Made by a program: the position numbers and the translations under genes. From positions 1 through 64,000 of the forward strand of contig PLBK01000007.1 in assembly GCA_003134505.1 (NCBI GenBank): a stretch of DNA of 64,000 nucleotides, written 5' to 3'. Each line of letters begins with the position of its first letter. The first letter of the stretch is position 1. Positions 1-10,011 of this stretch are shown in pieces. The notes under the pieces are model-generated. The model was not told the DNA's origin. It was given only the letters and a program-made list of their open reading frames with translations, and searched no databases. Source of the stretch: Actinomycetota bacterium. GTDB taxonomy: Bacteria > Actinomycetota > Thermoleophilia > Gaiellales > Gaiellaceae.

Positions 1-570
1 ATGGCCGCGTTCATCCCCTCGCGACGCGACGCCGCAGTCAACGAGGCCGCGCTCGAGAAGGTGGCCGACGACAAGATCCGCGAGGCGAACGACGGCTTCG
101 ACGGCACCTGGGTCGCCCACCCCGATCTCGTCCCGACGGCGAAAGCCGAGTTCGACCGCGTGCTCCGCGACCGGCCGAACCAGGTCTCGAGGCTCCGCGA
201 CGACGTCTCGGTGGGCACCGCCGACCTGCTCGCCGTCTCGGAGACGCCGGGGTTCGTCAGCGAGGACGGCGTCCGGTTGAACGTGTCCGTCGGAATCCAG
301 TACATCGCCTCGTGGCTGGCGGGCGTCGGTGCGGCAGCGATCAACAACCTGATGGAGGACGCGGCGACGGCCGAAATCTCCCGCTCGCAGGTCTGGCAAT
401 GGGTGCGGCACGGCCGCGTCGAGCGGAGCCACGTCGAGCAGGTGATCGCCGACGAGCTGGAGCAGCTCGGGGAGGCCTACGCGCCCGCGGCCGACCTGTT
501 CCAGCGCGTGGCCCTCGATCCGGACTTCGTCGAGTTTCTGACACTGCCCGCGTACGAGCTGCTGCCCTGA
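1..570 (+). CDS. aceB: Malate synthase A, C-terminal part (gene cut by window edge)
   Basis: Malate synthase condenses glyoxylate and acetyl-CoA to malate in the glyoxylate shunt. The 189 residues match the C-terminal third of the A-type enzyme, normally about 530 residues. The reading opens with [10 protein letters not shown], which is internal in the family, so the ATG at base 1 is very likely not the start. The signature [14 protein letters not shown] lies at residues 115-128 and includes the segment with the catalytic aspartate; the helical C-terminal plug follows and ends at TGA 568-570. The next gene overlaps this stop. The family call is firm; the rest of the gene lies upstream of the window. 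Confidence 0.95.
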   Translation: MAAFIPSRRDAAVNEAALEKVADDKIREANDGFDGTWVAHPDLVPTAKAEFDRVLRDRPNQVSRLRDDVSVGTADLLAVSETPGFVSEDGVRLNVSVGIQYIASWLAGVGAAAINNLMEDAATAEISRSQVWQWVRHGRVERSHVEQVIADELEQLGEAYAPAADLFQRVALDPDFVEFLTLPAYELLP

Positions 571-1985
571 GCGTCCGGCTCACGCGCCGGGAGCTGCTGG
601 CCGGCGGGGCCGGAGCAGCCCTGTCGCTGCGGACGGTCGGGGCATTCGCAGCCGCGCCGAAGCGCGTCGACGTCGTCGTGATCGGCGCGGGGCTCGCCGG
701 GCTCGCCTGCGCGGACGAGCTGCAACGGGCTGGCCGCAGCGTGACAGTGCTCGAGGCGAGGAACCGGCCGGGTGGGCGCGTCTACACGGTGCGCAAGGGC
801 TTCGTCTCGGGCCAGCACGCGGAGGGAGGCGGCGAGTTCATCGATACCGGGCACACGGTCATGCGCTCCTACGTGCAGCGCTTCGGTCTCGGGCTCGAAG
901 ACCTGCGCGCGGAGCCGGACGCACACCTCGACGGCGTCGTCTACCTGGGCCAGCGGCGGCGCCTCTCGTCCGCGGTCTTCGCCGGCGCCGTCCAGACGGA
1001 GATCGACCGCTTCTGGAGCCGTGTCGCCGCTCTCGCCGCCCCGCTCGACCCGCTCGACCCGATCGCCGCCGGAGCGAAGCTCGACAACCACTCGGCGGTG
1101 TGGTTGCTCGATTCGATGCGAATCGAGGGGACGGCGCGCACGCTGCTCGAGCACCAGCTTCGCGACCGCTTCACGGTCGAGGCGGAGAACCTGTCGCTCC
1201 TCTTCCTCTGCCAGTCCGCGAAGCGCGACGCGAAGCAGCCGCCGGCCGGCGTGGCGGCGCTCCGCATCCGCGGTGGCAACGACCAGCTCCCGGCCGCGCT
1301 CTCCCATCTGATCCACGACCTCCGTCTCGTCACCCCGGCGCAGCGCATCGAGCTGCGTGCCGGCGGCGTCCGGGTCGCCGTCGACGGCGGCGAGGTCGTC
1401 GCCCGCTTCTGCGTCCTGGCGGCTCCGCTCCCTGCCGTTCGGACGCTGATCGAGTTCTCCCCCGCGTTGCCGGGGCCTCTGGGCAACGCCGTCGCGCACG
1501 TGCGCTACGGGGTGGCGACGAAGGTCATGCTGCAGTATTCGAGCCGGTTCTGGCGCAGGCGAGGAGACAGCGGCCGGATCCTGACCGACCTGACCTTCCA
1601 GACCGCCTGGGAGGCGACCAGCGGGGAGGCCGGCTCGCATGGGATTCTCACCGCGTACCCGACCGGCCGGAACGGGGTGCTCTACGCAGCCCGCTTCCCG
1701 ACGACCCGCAAGCTGCTCGCCGCGGACGAGATCGACGACGTCTATCCCGGCTCCCGCGTTCTGTTTGCACACGGCGAGGCGGCGGCCTGGCAGAACGAGG
1801 CGCCGAGCCTCGGCTCGATCGCCGCCTACGCGCCCGGGGACGTGAACCTCTACTGGAGAGCGCTGCGGCGACCGTACGGCAGGCTGTTCCTCGCGGGCGA
1901 GCACACCGACTCGTACTCGGGGACGATGGAGGGCGCCGTGCGATCGGGCCGACGGGCGGCCGCGGCCATCGGCGCGCTGCTGTGA
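567..1985 (+). CDS. FAD-dependent amine oxidase (MAO-like), probable Tat substrate
   Basis: A flavin amine oxidase of about 472 residues. The dinucleotide-binding motif GAGLAG is at residues 40-45 and the C-terminal FAD motif [10 protein letters not shown] is near the end, both typical of monoamine or polyamine oxidases. A TRRELL stretch followed by a hydrophobic run at residues 6-29 looks like a twin-arginine signal peptide, so export with bound FAD is likely. The start is uncertain: no in-frame ATG, GTG or TTG lies between the malate synthase stop and the FAD motif. CTG at 567 overlaps that stop as CTGA, like the ATGA, GTGA and TTGA junctions elsewhere in the window, so I chose it. Its amine substrate is unknown. 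Confidence 0.8.
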   Translation: MSVRLTRRELLAGGAGAALSLRTVGAFAAAPKRVDVVVIGAGLAGLACADELQRAGRSVTVLEARNRPGGRVYTVRKGFVSGQHAEGGGEFIDTGHTVMRSYVQRFGLGLEDLRAEPDAHLDGVVYLGQRRRLSSAVFAGAVQTEIDRFWSRVAALAAPLDPLDPIAAGAKLDNHSAVWLLDSMRIEGTARTLLEHQLRDRFTVEAENLSLLFLCQSAKRDAKQPPAGVAALRIRGGNDQLPAALSHLIHDLRLVTPAQRIELRAGGVRVAVDGGEVVARFCVLAAPLPAVRTLIEFSPALPGPLGNAVAHVRYGVATKVMLQYSSRFWRRRGDSGRILTDLTFQTAWEATSGEAGSHGILTAYPTGRNGVLYAARFPTTRKLLAADEIDDVYPGSRVLFAHGEAAAWQNEAPSLGSIAAYAPGDVNLYWRALRRPYGRLFLAGEHTDSYSGTMEGAVRSGRRAAAAIGALL

Positions 1986-2007
1986 GCTCACCTCGGCGCC
2001 GAGCCGG

Positions 2008-2736
2008 TCAGACGGGGTGGCGCATCCAGACGTTCGGCTCCACGTAGCGGCCGAGGTCTCGCTCGCGGTCGACCTCGACGGGGACGAGAGCGCCCTCGAC
2101 AACGTACGGACCGCTGTCCGGAAACGTCATGCCGGTCCACGCCTCCCACTCGGCGACGGAGCCGTAGACGACCAGCGAGCTCGGGCAGACGCCGACGATC
2201 TCCGCACCGAGCCGCTCGTGGAGGCGAAGCCACGGATCGAACAGCTCACCGTCGTCGCGGCGCCAGGTCAGGTAGCGCTCGATCGGCGTCAGCGGATAGA
2301 GGGGCTTGAGCGTCGGCCGCACCGGCGCGACGAGCGCGTCGAGCCCGTGGCGCCCCGCGACGTCCCGCATGCCCTCGATGATCAACCTGCTGAGGCCGCG
2401 TCCCTGGGCGGACGGAGCGACGACGGCGACGAGCGCCGAGAGAGTCGTCACCTCACCCCCCTCCTCGTAGGCGCGGCGAAGGACCCCGTCGACCCCGTCG
2501 GGCAGGTCCGCGGGCGATCCGTCCCAGCGGAACGGGGTCGTCTGCCCCTTGCCGAGGATCGTGTCGGCCGCTTCGTCGTAGAGAACGAGCTGGTACTCGG
2601 GGAAGCGGCCGCTCGCGAACGTGGGCCAGTAACGCGTCGTGACGTCTCCGTGCTGCATGAACTCCGGAAAGGCGTCCTCGAGCTCACCCAGCCGGGCCGC
2701 GAGGTCGGGCCGTTCGGCGAAGGTCGCGACGAGCAT
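2008..2736 (-). CDS. GNAT-family N-acetyltransferase
   Basis: A 242-residue acyl-CoA-dependent N-acetyltransferase of the GNAT superfamily. The acetyl-CoA-binding motif A is seen as VVAPSAQGRGLSRLII in the middle of the protein, with an acidic, tryptophan-rich C-terminal half. The acceptor substrate cannot be told. It is transcribed away from the beta-helix gene and convergent with the amine oxidase. Its ATG at 2736 has no Shine-Dalgarno sequence but has a TAGGCT box six bases upstream, so its mRNA is probably leaderless. Confidence 0.8.
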   Translation of the reverse strand: MLVATFAERPDLAARLGELEDAFPEFMQHGDVTTRYWPTFASGRFPEYQLVLYDEAADTILGKGQTTPFRWDGSPADLPDGVDGVLRRAYEEGGEVTTLSALVAVVAPSAQGRGLSRLIIEGMRDVAGRHGLDALVAPVRPTLKPLYPLTPIERYLTWRRDDGELFDPWLRLHERLGAEIVGVCPSSLVVYGSVAEWEAWTGMTFPDSGPYVVEGALVPVEVDRERDLGRYVEPNVWMRHPV

Positions 2737-2742
2737 CGCCGA

Positions 2743-2748
2743 AGCCTA
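2743..2748 (-). promoter_or_regulatory. Candidate -10 box TAGGCT, leaderless start of the GNAT gene
   Basis: On the minus strand TAGGCT is followed by exactly six bases (TCGGCG) and then the ATG at 2736. A TANNNT hexamer at this distance would put the transcription start on the start codon. The same spacing recurs at many genes of this window. Confidence 0.5.
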
Positions 2749-2785
2749 GAGCGCGTGCCCGGTGGCGACCGCCGGAGGGGTAGGA

Positions 2786-2791
2786 GATACT
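2786..2791 (+). promoter_or_regulatory. Candidate -10 box GATACT for the beta-helix gene
   Basis: GATACT lies about 60 bases before the ATG at 2851 in the 114-base gap after the divergent GNAT gene. It would give a leader of about 50 bases carrying the ribosome binding site. No convincing -35 element is visible. Confidence 0.3.
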
Positions 2792-2836
2792 CCCTCGAAC
2801 GAGAACACGCGGCAGGCATGGCGGGAACGAAGGAAC

Positions 2837-2844
2837 GAGAGGAG
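2837..2844 (+). promoter_or_regulatory. Ribosome binding site deciding the beta-helix protein start
   Basis: GAGAGGAG sits six bases before ATG 2851 and favours that start over the in-frame ATG at 2818, which has no comparable site. The next segment then reads as a normal signal peptide. Confidence 0.6.
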
Positions 2845-2850
2845 TTCGAG

Positions 2851-4347
2851 ATGCTGGTCGGCCGGTCGGTGCGTGGAGCGCCGCTGTTGCTGTTGGCGGG
2901 CTTGGTTTCGGTAATGGTGCTGGCGTTCGGGTCGGGAGCGGCTTCGGCATCGACGACGGTGAACTGTGACTTGCCGGGTGGTGCCGCGGCGTTCCAGGCG
3001 GCGCTGACGGTGCCGGGCACGGTGTTCGTAAGTGGCACGTGCGACGGCACGTTCACGGTGTCGGCGAGCGTGACGGTTACGGGCTCACCGAGTGCGACGT
3101 TGGACGGCCAGGGGGCAGGCAGCACGCTCAAGATCTTCCCGGGCCACACAGTGACGCTGAACAACCTGACGGTGACGGGCGGCAACTCGCCCGACGTGGG
3201 CGGGGGGATCGGGAGCATCAAGAGCACGCTCACGTTGAACAACTGTCTGGTGACGGGAAACACGGCCGCGGACGCCGGTGGCGGGATCGTCAGCGGGGCC
3301 CCTCCGGGTCCTCCCGGCGGGATGCTGACCCTGAACTCGACCCGGGTGACGGATAACGTCGTTCTTGCCGTCCCCGGCAACGGCGGTGGTGGCGGCATCC
3401 TCAACCACAACGGCACGGCGGTGCTGAACAACAGCGTCGTGAGCGGCAATTCTGCCCAGGGCGGGGGCGGGATCGCGAACGGCAACGGGGGTAGCGCCGG
3501 TGCAGGCGGCACGATGACGATCACGGGCAGCGCTGTGTCGGGCAACGTCGCGACAGGTGGGCCGCCCGGGGGTGCAGGCGGGATCGCGAACGGTGGCACG
3601 CTGACATTGACGAACAGCACGGTGTCGGGGAATCAGGCCGTGGGCGGGCCTGGCGGCGGCATCCTCAATCATGGTGTGGCGACGATCAGCAGCAGCCTGG
3701 TGAGCGGCAACGCGGCCCCGGACGACAACCTCGGTGACCAGGGCATCGGAGGAGGGATCGTCAACCTGAATTTCGGGGTCAACGGCACCGGTGTGATGTC
3801 GATCATCAACAGTCAGGTGACGAGGAACCAGGCCGGAGCTGGCGGCGGGATCGCCACCGGCGACGCCGGAGGCGACAGCTCTCTGACGGTGTCCGGATCA
3901 ACCGTGTCGTTTAACAGCGTCAGCGGCCCGCAGTCGTTCGGTGGAGGCATCGGCCAAATAGCCTCGGCGGACACCGCCAACATCACCATCACCGGATCGA
4001 TCCTGGTCGGCAACCTGGCCCGGCAGGGGCTCGGTGGCGCAATCGGCAACCTCAGCACAGGTGGGTCGGCGAACGTCTCGATCGCCTCGACCACGATCGG
4101 ATCGACCAGGTTGAGCCCCCCGTACACGCTCAACCCCAACCAGGCGCAGTTCGGAGGCGGCATCTTCAACGGGGCTTTCGCCGGGCCGGCCAGCGTCTCC
4201 CTGAGTACGGGCACGGTTGTCGTCGGAAACAAGGCGTCGGCCGACGGCGGCGGCATCTTCAACGCCGACGGGGCCACGCTGCTCAGCTCGGGCGCACTGG
4301 TGCTCCTCAACCACCCGGACAACATCGTCAACGACCCCACCTTCTAG
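2851..4347 (+). CDS. Secreted right-handed beta-helix (pectate-lyase-fold) repeat protein
   Basis: A 498-residue exported protein. Residues 1 to about 30 are a signal peptide (basic MLVGRSVRG, then a leucine- and valine-rich core ending GAASAS). The rest consists of about 10-12 imperfect repeats built on LTLNNSTVSGN and GGGI steps, the pattern of parallel beta-helix proteins related to polymorphic outer-membrane-protein repeats. No catalytic residues of pectate lyases or transglutaminases are recognisable, and there is no LPXTG motif or C-terminal membrane helix, so it is probably released or loosely bound at the surface. Adhesion or polysaccharide binding is a guess. It stands alone, with its own ribosome binding site and a hairpin terminator. 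Confidence 0.75.
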   Translation: MLVGRSVRGAPLLLLAGLVSVMVLAFGSGAASASTTVNCDLPGGAAAFQAALTVPGTVFVSGTCDGTFTVSASVTVTGSPSATLDGQGAGSTLKIFPGHTVTLNNLTVTGGNSPDVGGGIGSIKSTLTLNNCLVTGNTAADAGGGIVSGAPPGPPGGMLTLNSTRVTDNVVLAVPGNGGGGGILNHNGTAVLNNSVVSGNSAQGGGGIANGNGGSAGAGGTMTITGSAVSGNVATGGPPGGAGGIANGGTLTLTNSTVSGNQAVGGPGGGILNHGVATISSSLVSGNAAPDDNLGDQGIGGGIVNLNFGVNGTGVMSIINSQVTRNQAGAGGGIATGDAGGDSSLTVSGSTVSFNSVSGPQSFGGGIGQIASADTANITITGSILVGNLARQGLGGAIGNLSTGGSANVSIASTTIGSTRLSPPYTLNPNQAQFGGGIFNGAFAGPASVSLSTGTVVVGNKASADGGGIFNADGATLLSSGALVLLNHPDNIVNDPTF

Positions 4348-4367
4348 ACCGCGACGCAGCAAACTCG

Positions 4368-4398
4368 CCTCGGGCCGGCCCTGGTCGCCGGCCCGAGG
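4368..4398 (+). terminator. Hairpin terminator after the beta-helix gene
   Basis: Perfect 11-bp inverted repeat, CCTCGGGCCGG and CCGGCCCGAGG, with a 9-base loop, 20 bases after the stop. There is no T-run, as is usual in very GC-rich genomes. Confidence 0.6.
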
Positions 4399-4409
4399 TG
4401 GCGACCGCG

Positions 4410-4415
4410 TACGAT
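4410..4415 (+). promoter_or_regulatory. Candidate -10 box TACGAT, leaderless start of the nitroreductase gene
   Basis: TACGAT is followed by six bases and then GTG 4422. This supports 4422 as the start rather than the in-frame GTG at 4398, which lies inside the terminator stem. Confidence 0.5.
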
Positions 4416-4421
4416 CCACCC

Positions 4422-4922
4422 GTGGACACCTTCCTCGCCGTCACGAGCAAGCGCGACACGCGGAGCTATGCGGATCGGTCGATCCCCAACGACGTGATCG
4501 AACGCATTCTCGATGCCGGTCGCGTCGCGGGCAGTGCCCGCAACCGCCAGCCCTGGCGCTTCCTCGTCGTCGAGACCCCCGAGCGGCGTGAGCGGCTCGC
4601 CGAGGCGGTCTACGCGCCCGACAACGTGCTCGGGGCGCGGCTCGTCGTCGCGATCCAGTCGTCGTCGGCGATGGACGTCGGTCGCTGCATGCAGAACATG
4701 ATGCTGGCGGCCTGGAACGACGGCGTCGCCTCCTGCCCGAACGGGATCTCGGACGCCGAGCAAGCCCTCGCGGCCCTGGGCCTCGGCGAGGACGAGCCCG
4801 TCGCCACGGTGCTGACGTTCGGCTACCCGGCCCGCGAGCGAGATCCTGAAAGCCGCCCGCCCGAGGAGTGGAGCGCCCGCGCCGATCGTAAGCCCCTCGA
4901 CGAGCTCGTCGAGCGCATTTAG
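4422..4922 (+). CDS. Nitroreductase-family flavoprotein
   Basis: A 166-residue FMN-dependent nitroreductase-fold protein, slightly short for the family (about 180-220). The N-terminal SKRDTRSYADRSIPNDVIERIL followed by GSARNRQPWRF is the FMN-phosphate-binding signature. Such enzymes use NAD(P)H to reduce nitro compounds, quinones or enones, or act in cofactor chemistry; the substrate is not predictable. The start GTG 4422 is chosen for its leaderless promoter spacing. Its stop overlaps the stop of the convergent oxidoreductase gene by 3 bases. Confidence 0.85.
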   Translation: MDTFLAVTSKRDTRSYADRSIPNDVIERILDAGRVAGSARNRQPWRFLVVETPERRERLAEAVYAPDNVLGARLVVAIQSSSAMDVGRCMQNMMLAAWNDGVASCPNGISDAEQALAALGLGEDEPVATVLTFGYPARERDPESRPPEEWSARADRKPLDELVERI

Positions 4923-5887
4923 CCGATCGCGAGCAGGACCTTGCCGAAGTGGTCCGCGGTGAGCCGCTCGTACCCTGACTCGGCCTCGGCCAGCGGGCGC
5001 ACGCTGTCGATCACCGGGCCCCACGACCCTTGCTGCACCGTCTCCAGAAAGGCACCGAACTGGCGCGGCGAGGCGCCCGTCGTGCCCAGGATCGACAGGT
5101 AGTTGAGATAGACGAAGCGCACGTCGAGCTCGACCATTGCGCCGCCTGTTCCGCCGAAGACGACGAGCCGGCCGCCTCGGCGGAGGGCGCGCAGGGAGTC
5201 CGGCCAGGTCGAGCCGACCGAGTCGACGACGAGGTCGACGCCGTCCGGTACCAGCTCGCGCACGGCTGCCGCCCAGTCGCCCTCGGTGTAGAGGACGCCG
5301 CCGTCGGCGCCGAGCTCGCGCGAGCGCTCGATCTTCTCCTCGCTCGAGGACGTGACCAGCACGCGGGCTCCGGCCTGCGCGGCGAGCGCGATCGCGAACG
5401 TGGACGCGCCGCTGCCGGCGCCGAGCACGAGCACCGTCTCGCCGGCGGCGAGCCGGCCGACCGGAAAGAGCGCCCGGAAGGCCGTCATCCCCGCCACGGG
5501 TAACGATGCGGCCTCCTCGAAGGAGAGCCGCGCCGGCTTCGGAAAGACGTTCTCCTCGGGGACGGCGACCAGCTCGGCGAAGGTGCCGTCGAGCGGCCCG
5601 CCGAGCCAGCGAAGCGCGGCGGGAAGATCGTCGCTCGGCCCCCAGCCGACACCGGGATAGAGGACGACGTCCTCGCCCGTGTCGCGGCGCACGCCGGCGC
5701 CGTCGTGACCGGCGACGAACGGCTTGGGGAAGTCGTACGCCGGGCCGGGCGGGTTGCGGACGAGGATGTCTCGCCGGTTCAGCGCGGCGGCCCGGAGCTC
5801 GACGAGGACGTCGCCCGGGCCGGCAACGGGGTCGGGCGCCTCCTCGTAGCGCCCTTCACCGCCTTCGTGGATCCGAAACGCCTGCAT
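4919..5887 (-). CDS. Zinc-less quinone oxidoreductase-like MDR dehydrogenase
   Basis: A 322-residue medium-chain reductase. It has the GroES-like N-terminal half (HDGAGVRRDTGEDVVLYPG) and a Rossmann half with GAGSGAS as nucleotide motif, followed by VLVTSSSEEKIERSRELGADGGVLY. The structural-zinc cysteine cluster is absent, as in NADPH:quinone and enoyl reductases of the family. ATG 5887 has a strong GGAGGT site and shares one base with the cupin stop (TGATG), so a longer upstream reading is a shadow. It is the last gene of the long transporter and Tm-1 operon, which suggests a role in breakdown of the imported compound. Confidence 0.85.
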   Translation of the reverse strand: MQAFRIHEGGEGRYEEAPDPVAGPGDVLVELRAAALNRRDILVRNPPGPAYDFPKPFVAGHDGAGVRRDTGEDVVLYPGVGWGPSDDLPAALRWLGGPLDGTFAELVAVPEENVFPKPARLSFEEAASLPVAGMTAFRALFPVGRLAAGETVLVLGAGSGASTFAIALAAQAGARVLVTSSSEEKIERSRELGADGGVLYTEGDWAAAVRELVPDGVDLVVDSVGSTWPDSLRALRRGGRLVVFGGTGGAMVELDVRFVYLNYLSILGTTGASPRQFGAFLETVQQGSWGPVIDSVRPLAEAESGYERLTADHFGKVLLAIG

Positions 5888-6291
5888 CAGGAACCTCCTC
5901 GCAGCGACCGCCAGGGCTCCTCGCCGGCAACGTCCTCCACCTCGTAGCCCGCCTCGCCGACGCAGGGCGAGAGGACGGCGACGATCTTCGCCGGCTCCTC
6001 GCCCACGTTGAAGGAAGCGTGTACGACGGCGGCCGGGATCACGACGGCGTCGCCGGGGCCGAGCATGCGTTGCTCGCGCTCGACCCACTGCTCGATCTGC
6101 CCTTCGAGCACGTAGATCACCTCTTCCTGGTTCGGATGCCGGTGGAAGTCGTGGAACTTGCCGGGGAGGAAGATGGCCTCGACACCCATGATCCGCTCGG
6201 CCCCGTCCGCCGGGGACGAGAACGGCGCGAACACGCCCCAGTCGTGCTGCTGCCGCTCGATCTCGCCCGCCGGCTTGAAGACCCCGGCCAT
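5887..6291 (-). CDS. Single-domain cupin protein
   Basis: A 134-residue cupin. Motif 1 is seen as FHRHPNQEEVIYVLEGQIEQWV and motif 2 as LGPGDAVVIPAAVVHASFN, giving the usual His and Glu metal ligands. Such proteins act as small dioxygenases, isomerases or ligand sensors. Start and stop are joined to both neighbours by TGATG overlaps, so it is co-translated with the TIM-barrel protein upstream and the oxidoreductase downstream. Its substrate is presumably shared with them. Confidence 0.8.
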   Translation of the reverse strand: MAGVFKPAGEIERQQHDWGVFAPFSSPADGAERIMGVEAIFLPGKFHDFHRHPNQEEVIYVLEGQIEQWVEREQRMLGPGDAVVIPAAVVHASFNVGEEPAKIVAVLSPCVGEAGYEVEDVAGEEPWRSLRGGS

Positions 6292-7118
6292 CACACGCCC
6301 ACCGGGATCGCCTTGAACCGCTTCATGTTCTCGGTCATCGCCACCTCCGTCGGGAGCCGCTCCATCGACGACGCTCCGAAGAAGCCGACCACGCCGGTCG
6401 TCCGCTCGAGCACGTAGGCCGCGTCCTCGGGACCTGCGATCGGGCCGCCGTGGCAGAGGACGAGGATCTCCGGGTTGACCTCCCTGGCCGCGTCGTGCAT
6501 GGCCTGGACGAGCTCGACCGACTGGTCGAGGGTCTTCGCCGACTGCGCCCCGATCGTGCCCTTCGTCGTCAGGCCCATGTGCGGGACGATCACGTCCGCG
6601 CCGGCCCCGGCCATCGCCCGGGCCTCCTCCGGGGTGAACACGTACGGGCAGGTGAGCAGGTCGAGCCCATGTCCGACCCGGATCATCTCGACCTCGAGCC
6701 CGTAGCCCATGCCGGTCTCCTCGAATCCCTGCCGGATCGTCCCGTCGAAGAGCCCCACGGTGGGGAAGTTCTGCACGCCGGAGAAGCCGATCCGCTTGAG
6801 CTCCTCGAGGAAGACGGGCATCAGCCTGAACGGGTCGGTGCCGCACACGCCGGCGAGCACGGGCGTCTCGCGGACGATCGGCAGCACCTCGCGGGCCATG
6901 TCGACGACGATCGCGTTCGCGTCGCCGTAGGGCATCAGCCCCGCCAGCGAGCCGCGGCCCGCCATCCGGTAGCGGCCAGAGTTGTAGATGATGATCAGGT
7001 CGCCGCCGCCGGCCTCGGCGCACTTCGCCGACAGGCCCGTGCCCGCGCCGGCGCCGATGATCGGCCTGCCCGCGGCGACCTGCGCCCGCAGCCGGGCGAG
7101 CGCCTCGTCGCGTGTCAT
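6291..7118 (-). CDS. TIM-barrel protein, PEP-hydrolase/Tm-1 C-terminal family
   Basis: A 275-residue TIM-barrel protein of the family annotated as phosphoenolpyruvate hydrolase-like; it corresponds to the C-terminal domain of the plant antiviral protein Tm-1. Conserved family stretches are [46 protein letters not shown] and [13 protein letters not shown]. The biochemical role in bacteria is not established to my knowledge. It overlaps the UPF0261 gene by ATGA, so the two plant-fused domains are made together here as separate subunits, inside an operon with a branched-chain-type ABC importer. Confidence 0.85.
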   Translation of the reverse strand: MTRDEALARLRAQVAAGRPIIGAGAGTGLSAKCAEAGGGDLIIIYNSGRYRMAGRGSLAGLMPYGDANAIVVDMAREVLPIVRETPVLAGVCGTDPFRLMPVFLEELKRIGFSGVQNFPTVGLFDGTIRQGFEETGMGYGLEVEMIRVGHGLDLLTCPYVFTPEEARAMAGAGADVIVPHMGLTTKGTIGAQSAKTLDQSVELVQAMHDAAREVNPEILVLCHGGPIAGPEDAAYVLERTTGVVGFFGASSMERLPTEVAMTENMKRFKAIPVGV

Positions 7119-8341
7119 CTCCCCTCCCTAATCATCTCGTCGAGCCTGTCCGCCATCGCCAGCGCGAACCGCTCGTCGTTCACGTCCATGTCCAGCTCGT
7201 GCACCTCGACGTTCGGCCCGAGCGTCTCGTGCAGGCCCTCGAGCAGCGCCGCGTCGGCATCGGCGTCATGGAACGGCTGGCCCTCGACGGCGATCATCGA
7301 GACGCCGCGGAGCGGGATATAGAGCGCCGTCGGCCCCGTCGCGCCCGAGAGCTTGCGCCCGACCCGCCGGCCGAGCTCACGACACTCGTCCGGCGTCGTG
7401 CGCATGAGCGTGATCGTCGGGTTGTGCACGTACAGGTTCCGGTCGTGGAAGCGCTCGGGCACCGATTCCTTCGGCCCGAAGTTGACCATGTCGAGCGCGC
7501 CGAGCGAGACGACCTGCGGCAGGCCGAGCGTCCCTGCCGCCTGGAGCCGCCCCGGATACGCAGCCAGCACGCCGCCGACCAGCTCGTCGGCGAGCTCGGT
7601 CGTGGTCGCGTCGAGCGATCCGGTGATGAAGCCGGCGCGCATGAGCTCCTCCATCGACTCGCCGCCGGTGCCGGTCTGGTGGAAGACGAGCACCTCGTAG
7701 CCGAGCTCCTCGAGCCGCCCCCGCGCACGCGTCACGCACGGCGTCGTCACGCCGAACATCGAGGCCGTGATCAGCGGCTTCGCCTCCGCGAGCGGCGGCA
7801 TCTGCGCCTTGACCATTCCGACGATCGCCCCGGCGGCGTTGGTGAGGATCCGCGCCGAGATCTGGTTGATGCCGGCGATGTCGACGACCGAGTAGGTCAT
7901 CGTCACGTCCGAGGCGCCCATGTACGGCCGCGTGTCCCCGGAGGCCACGGTCGAGACGATCAGCTTGGGCACGCCGACCGGCAGGCCGCGCATCGCGATG
8001 CCGGCGATCGAGGAGTTCCCGGAGCCGCCGACCGAGACGATCCCGTCGAGCCGCCCCTCGTCGTGCAGCCGCTTCACGACCGCGGCCGCACCCTCCGCCA
8101 TCGCCGAGACGGCCACGCCACGATCGCCCGCTGCGGCGAGCGCGTCCGCGTCCGCCCCGGCCGCGGCGGCCACCTCCTGCCTCGACACGTCCGGCTCGAG
8201 CCCTTCCGGTCCGATTTGGGGCTCGAACACGCCGGCGTCGACGAGCAGGCAGTCGACGCCCTGCTCGCGCACGCGGTCCCGCAGGTACGCGTACTCGTGG
8301 CCCTTCGTGTCCAGCGTGCCGAGCAGGACGACGGTCGGCAT
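7115..8341 (-). CDS. Tm-1-like ATP-binding domain protein (UPF0261)
   Basis: A 408-residue member of the UPF0261 or Tm-1 N-terminal family, at its usual length. It starts with [23 protein letters not shown], the family hallmark, and has [28 protein letters not shown] and a C-terminal [14 protein letters not shown]. In plants this domain binds ATP and is fused to the TIM barrel encoded next door. Function is unknown; a catabolic or ligase-like role is inferred only from the operon. It starts on a TGATG junction with the lipoprotein gene. Confidence 0.9.
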   Translation of the reverse strand: MPTVVLLGTLDTKGHEYAYLRDRVREQGVDCLLVDAGVFEPQIGPEGLEPDVSRQEVAAAAGADADALAAAGDRGVAVSAMAEGAAAVVKRLHDEGRLDGIVSVGGSGNSSIAGIAMRGLPVGVPKLIVSTVASGDTRPYMGASDVTMTYSVVDIAGINQISARILTNAAGAIVGMVKAQMPPLAEAKPLITASMFGVTTPCVTRARGRLEELGYEVLVFHQTGTGGESMEELMRAGFITGSLDATTTELADELVGGVLAAYPGRLQAAGTLGLPQVVSLGALDMVNFGPKESVPERFHDRNLYVHNPTITLMRTTPDECRELGRRVGRKLSGATGPTALYIPLRGVSMIAVEGQPFHDADADAALLEGLHETLGPNVEVHELDMDVNDERFALAMADRLDEMIREGR

Positions 8342-9273
8342 CAGTACCCCTTCGCCTTCGACTTAACCGGCGCGCGGACGGGATTCCAGACCGGACTGGA
8401 GTCGTTGTCCTTGCCGTTCGTGACCACCTTCTCGGAGCCTCCCACGGTGGCGATGACGATGGCGCCGTTCCTGTCGAAGGCGATCATCTTCCCGTCGGGC
8501 GACCAGGCGGGAGAGAACGCGTCGACGGAGGCGCCGCTGATCAACCGCAGGCCGATCCCGCTCACCCCGATGGAGTAGATCGCGAATGTCCCGCCGCGCG
8601 CGTCGCTCGAGAACGCCAGCCGCGTGCTGTCCGGCGACCAGGCCGGCCCGCCGACGGAGGCCCCGAGCGCGGTGATCTCGTGGGCGCCCGAGCCGTCGGG
8701 ATGGACGAGCCAGAGCTCACGCGTGGGGGTGTTGAGCGTGACGCGCACGAAGGCGATCCAGCGTCCGTCCGGCGACCAGGCGGGATCGCTCTCGGCGGCC
8801 GTCCCGTGTGTGATCCGGTGCGGGTTCCTGCCGTCGGCGCCCATCACGAAGATCGCCCCGGTCTTCCCGCGCACGAACGCGATGCGTCTCCCGTCGGGCG
8901 ACCAGGTCGGGTGCGAGTCCTCGGATGTGCCGACGGTCAGGTCCCGGACGTTCTTGCCGTCGGCGTCCATGACGAAGATCTGGAGGCTTCCGTTGCGGGC
9001 GCTCGCGAACGCGATCGACCGTCCGTCGCGCGACCACGCCGGATCCTGCTCGTAGTCGAGCCCCTGCGGCGCCGACGCGTTGCCACTCGAGCCGTTCGTG
9101 AGCCGCTGCTGGCGGCTGCCGTCGGCGTTCATCGCGTAGATGTCGTACACCCCGCTGCGGGTCGAGACGAAGATCAGGTCGGGACGGGGCTTCCCGGAGC
9201 CGCCGCCGCACCCCGCGACGGCGAGCGCCGCGCACGCGGCGAGCACCGCGACGGACGTGAAGCGGGACGCCAT
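8341..9273 (-). CDS. TolB-like beta-propeller lipoprotein
   Basis: A 310-residue exported lipoprotein: residues 1-21 form a signal peptide ending in a lipobox (LAVAGC), followed by a glycine-rich linker and about six PD40/WD40-like repeats of the form DPAWSPDGRWIAFVR. Such propellers usually act as protein- or ligand-binding platforms on the outer face of the membrane. Its place between the LivF ATPase and the Tm-1 genes suggests a link to substrate capture or sensing for the importer. ATG 9273 lies 3 bases after the livF stop with no ribosome binding site, so translation is probably coupled. Confidence 0.85.
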   Translation of the reverse strand: MASRFTSVAVLAACAALAVAGCGGGSGKPRPDLIFVSTRSGVYDIYAMNADGSRQQRLTNGSSGNASAPQGLDYEQDPAWSRDGRSIAFASARNGSLQIFVMDADGKNVRDLTVGTSEDSHPTWSPDGRRIAFVRGKTGAIFVMGADGRNPHRITHGTAAESDPAWSPDGRWIAFVRVTLNTPTRELWLVHPDGSGAHEITALGASVGGPAWSPDSTRLAFSSDARGGTFAIYSIGVSGIGLRLISGASVDAFSPAWSPDGKMIAFDRNGAIVIATVGGSEKVVTNGKDNDSSPVWNPVRAPVKSKAKGY

Positions 9274-9276
9274 GAC

Positions 9277-10010
<734 letters not shown>

Positions 10011-10011
<1 letters not shown>

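Noticed and set aside
2017-2817. Long N-terminal extension of the beta-helix protein
   Set aside because: It is antisense to the GNAT gene and lacks a signal peptide; the start at 2851 has a good ribosome binding site.
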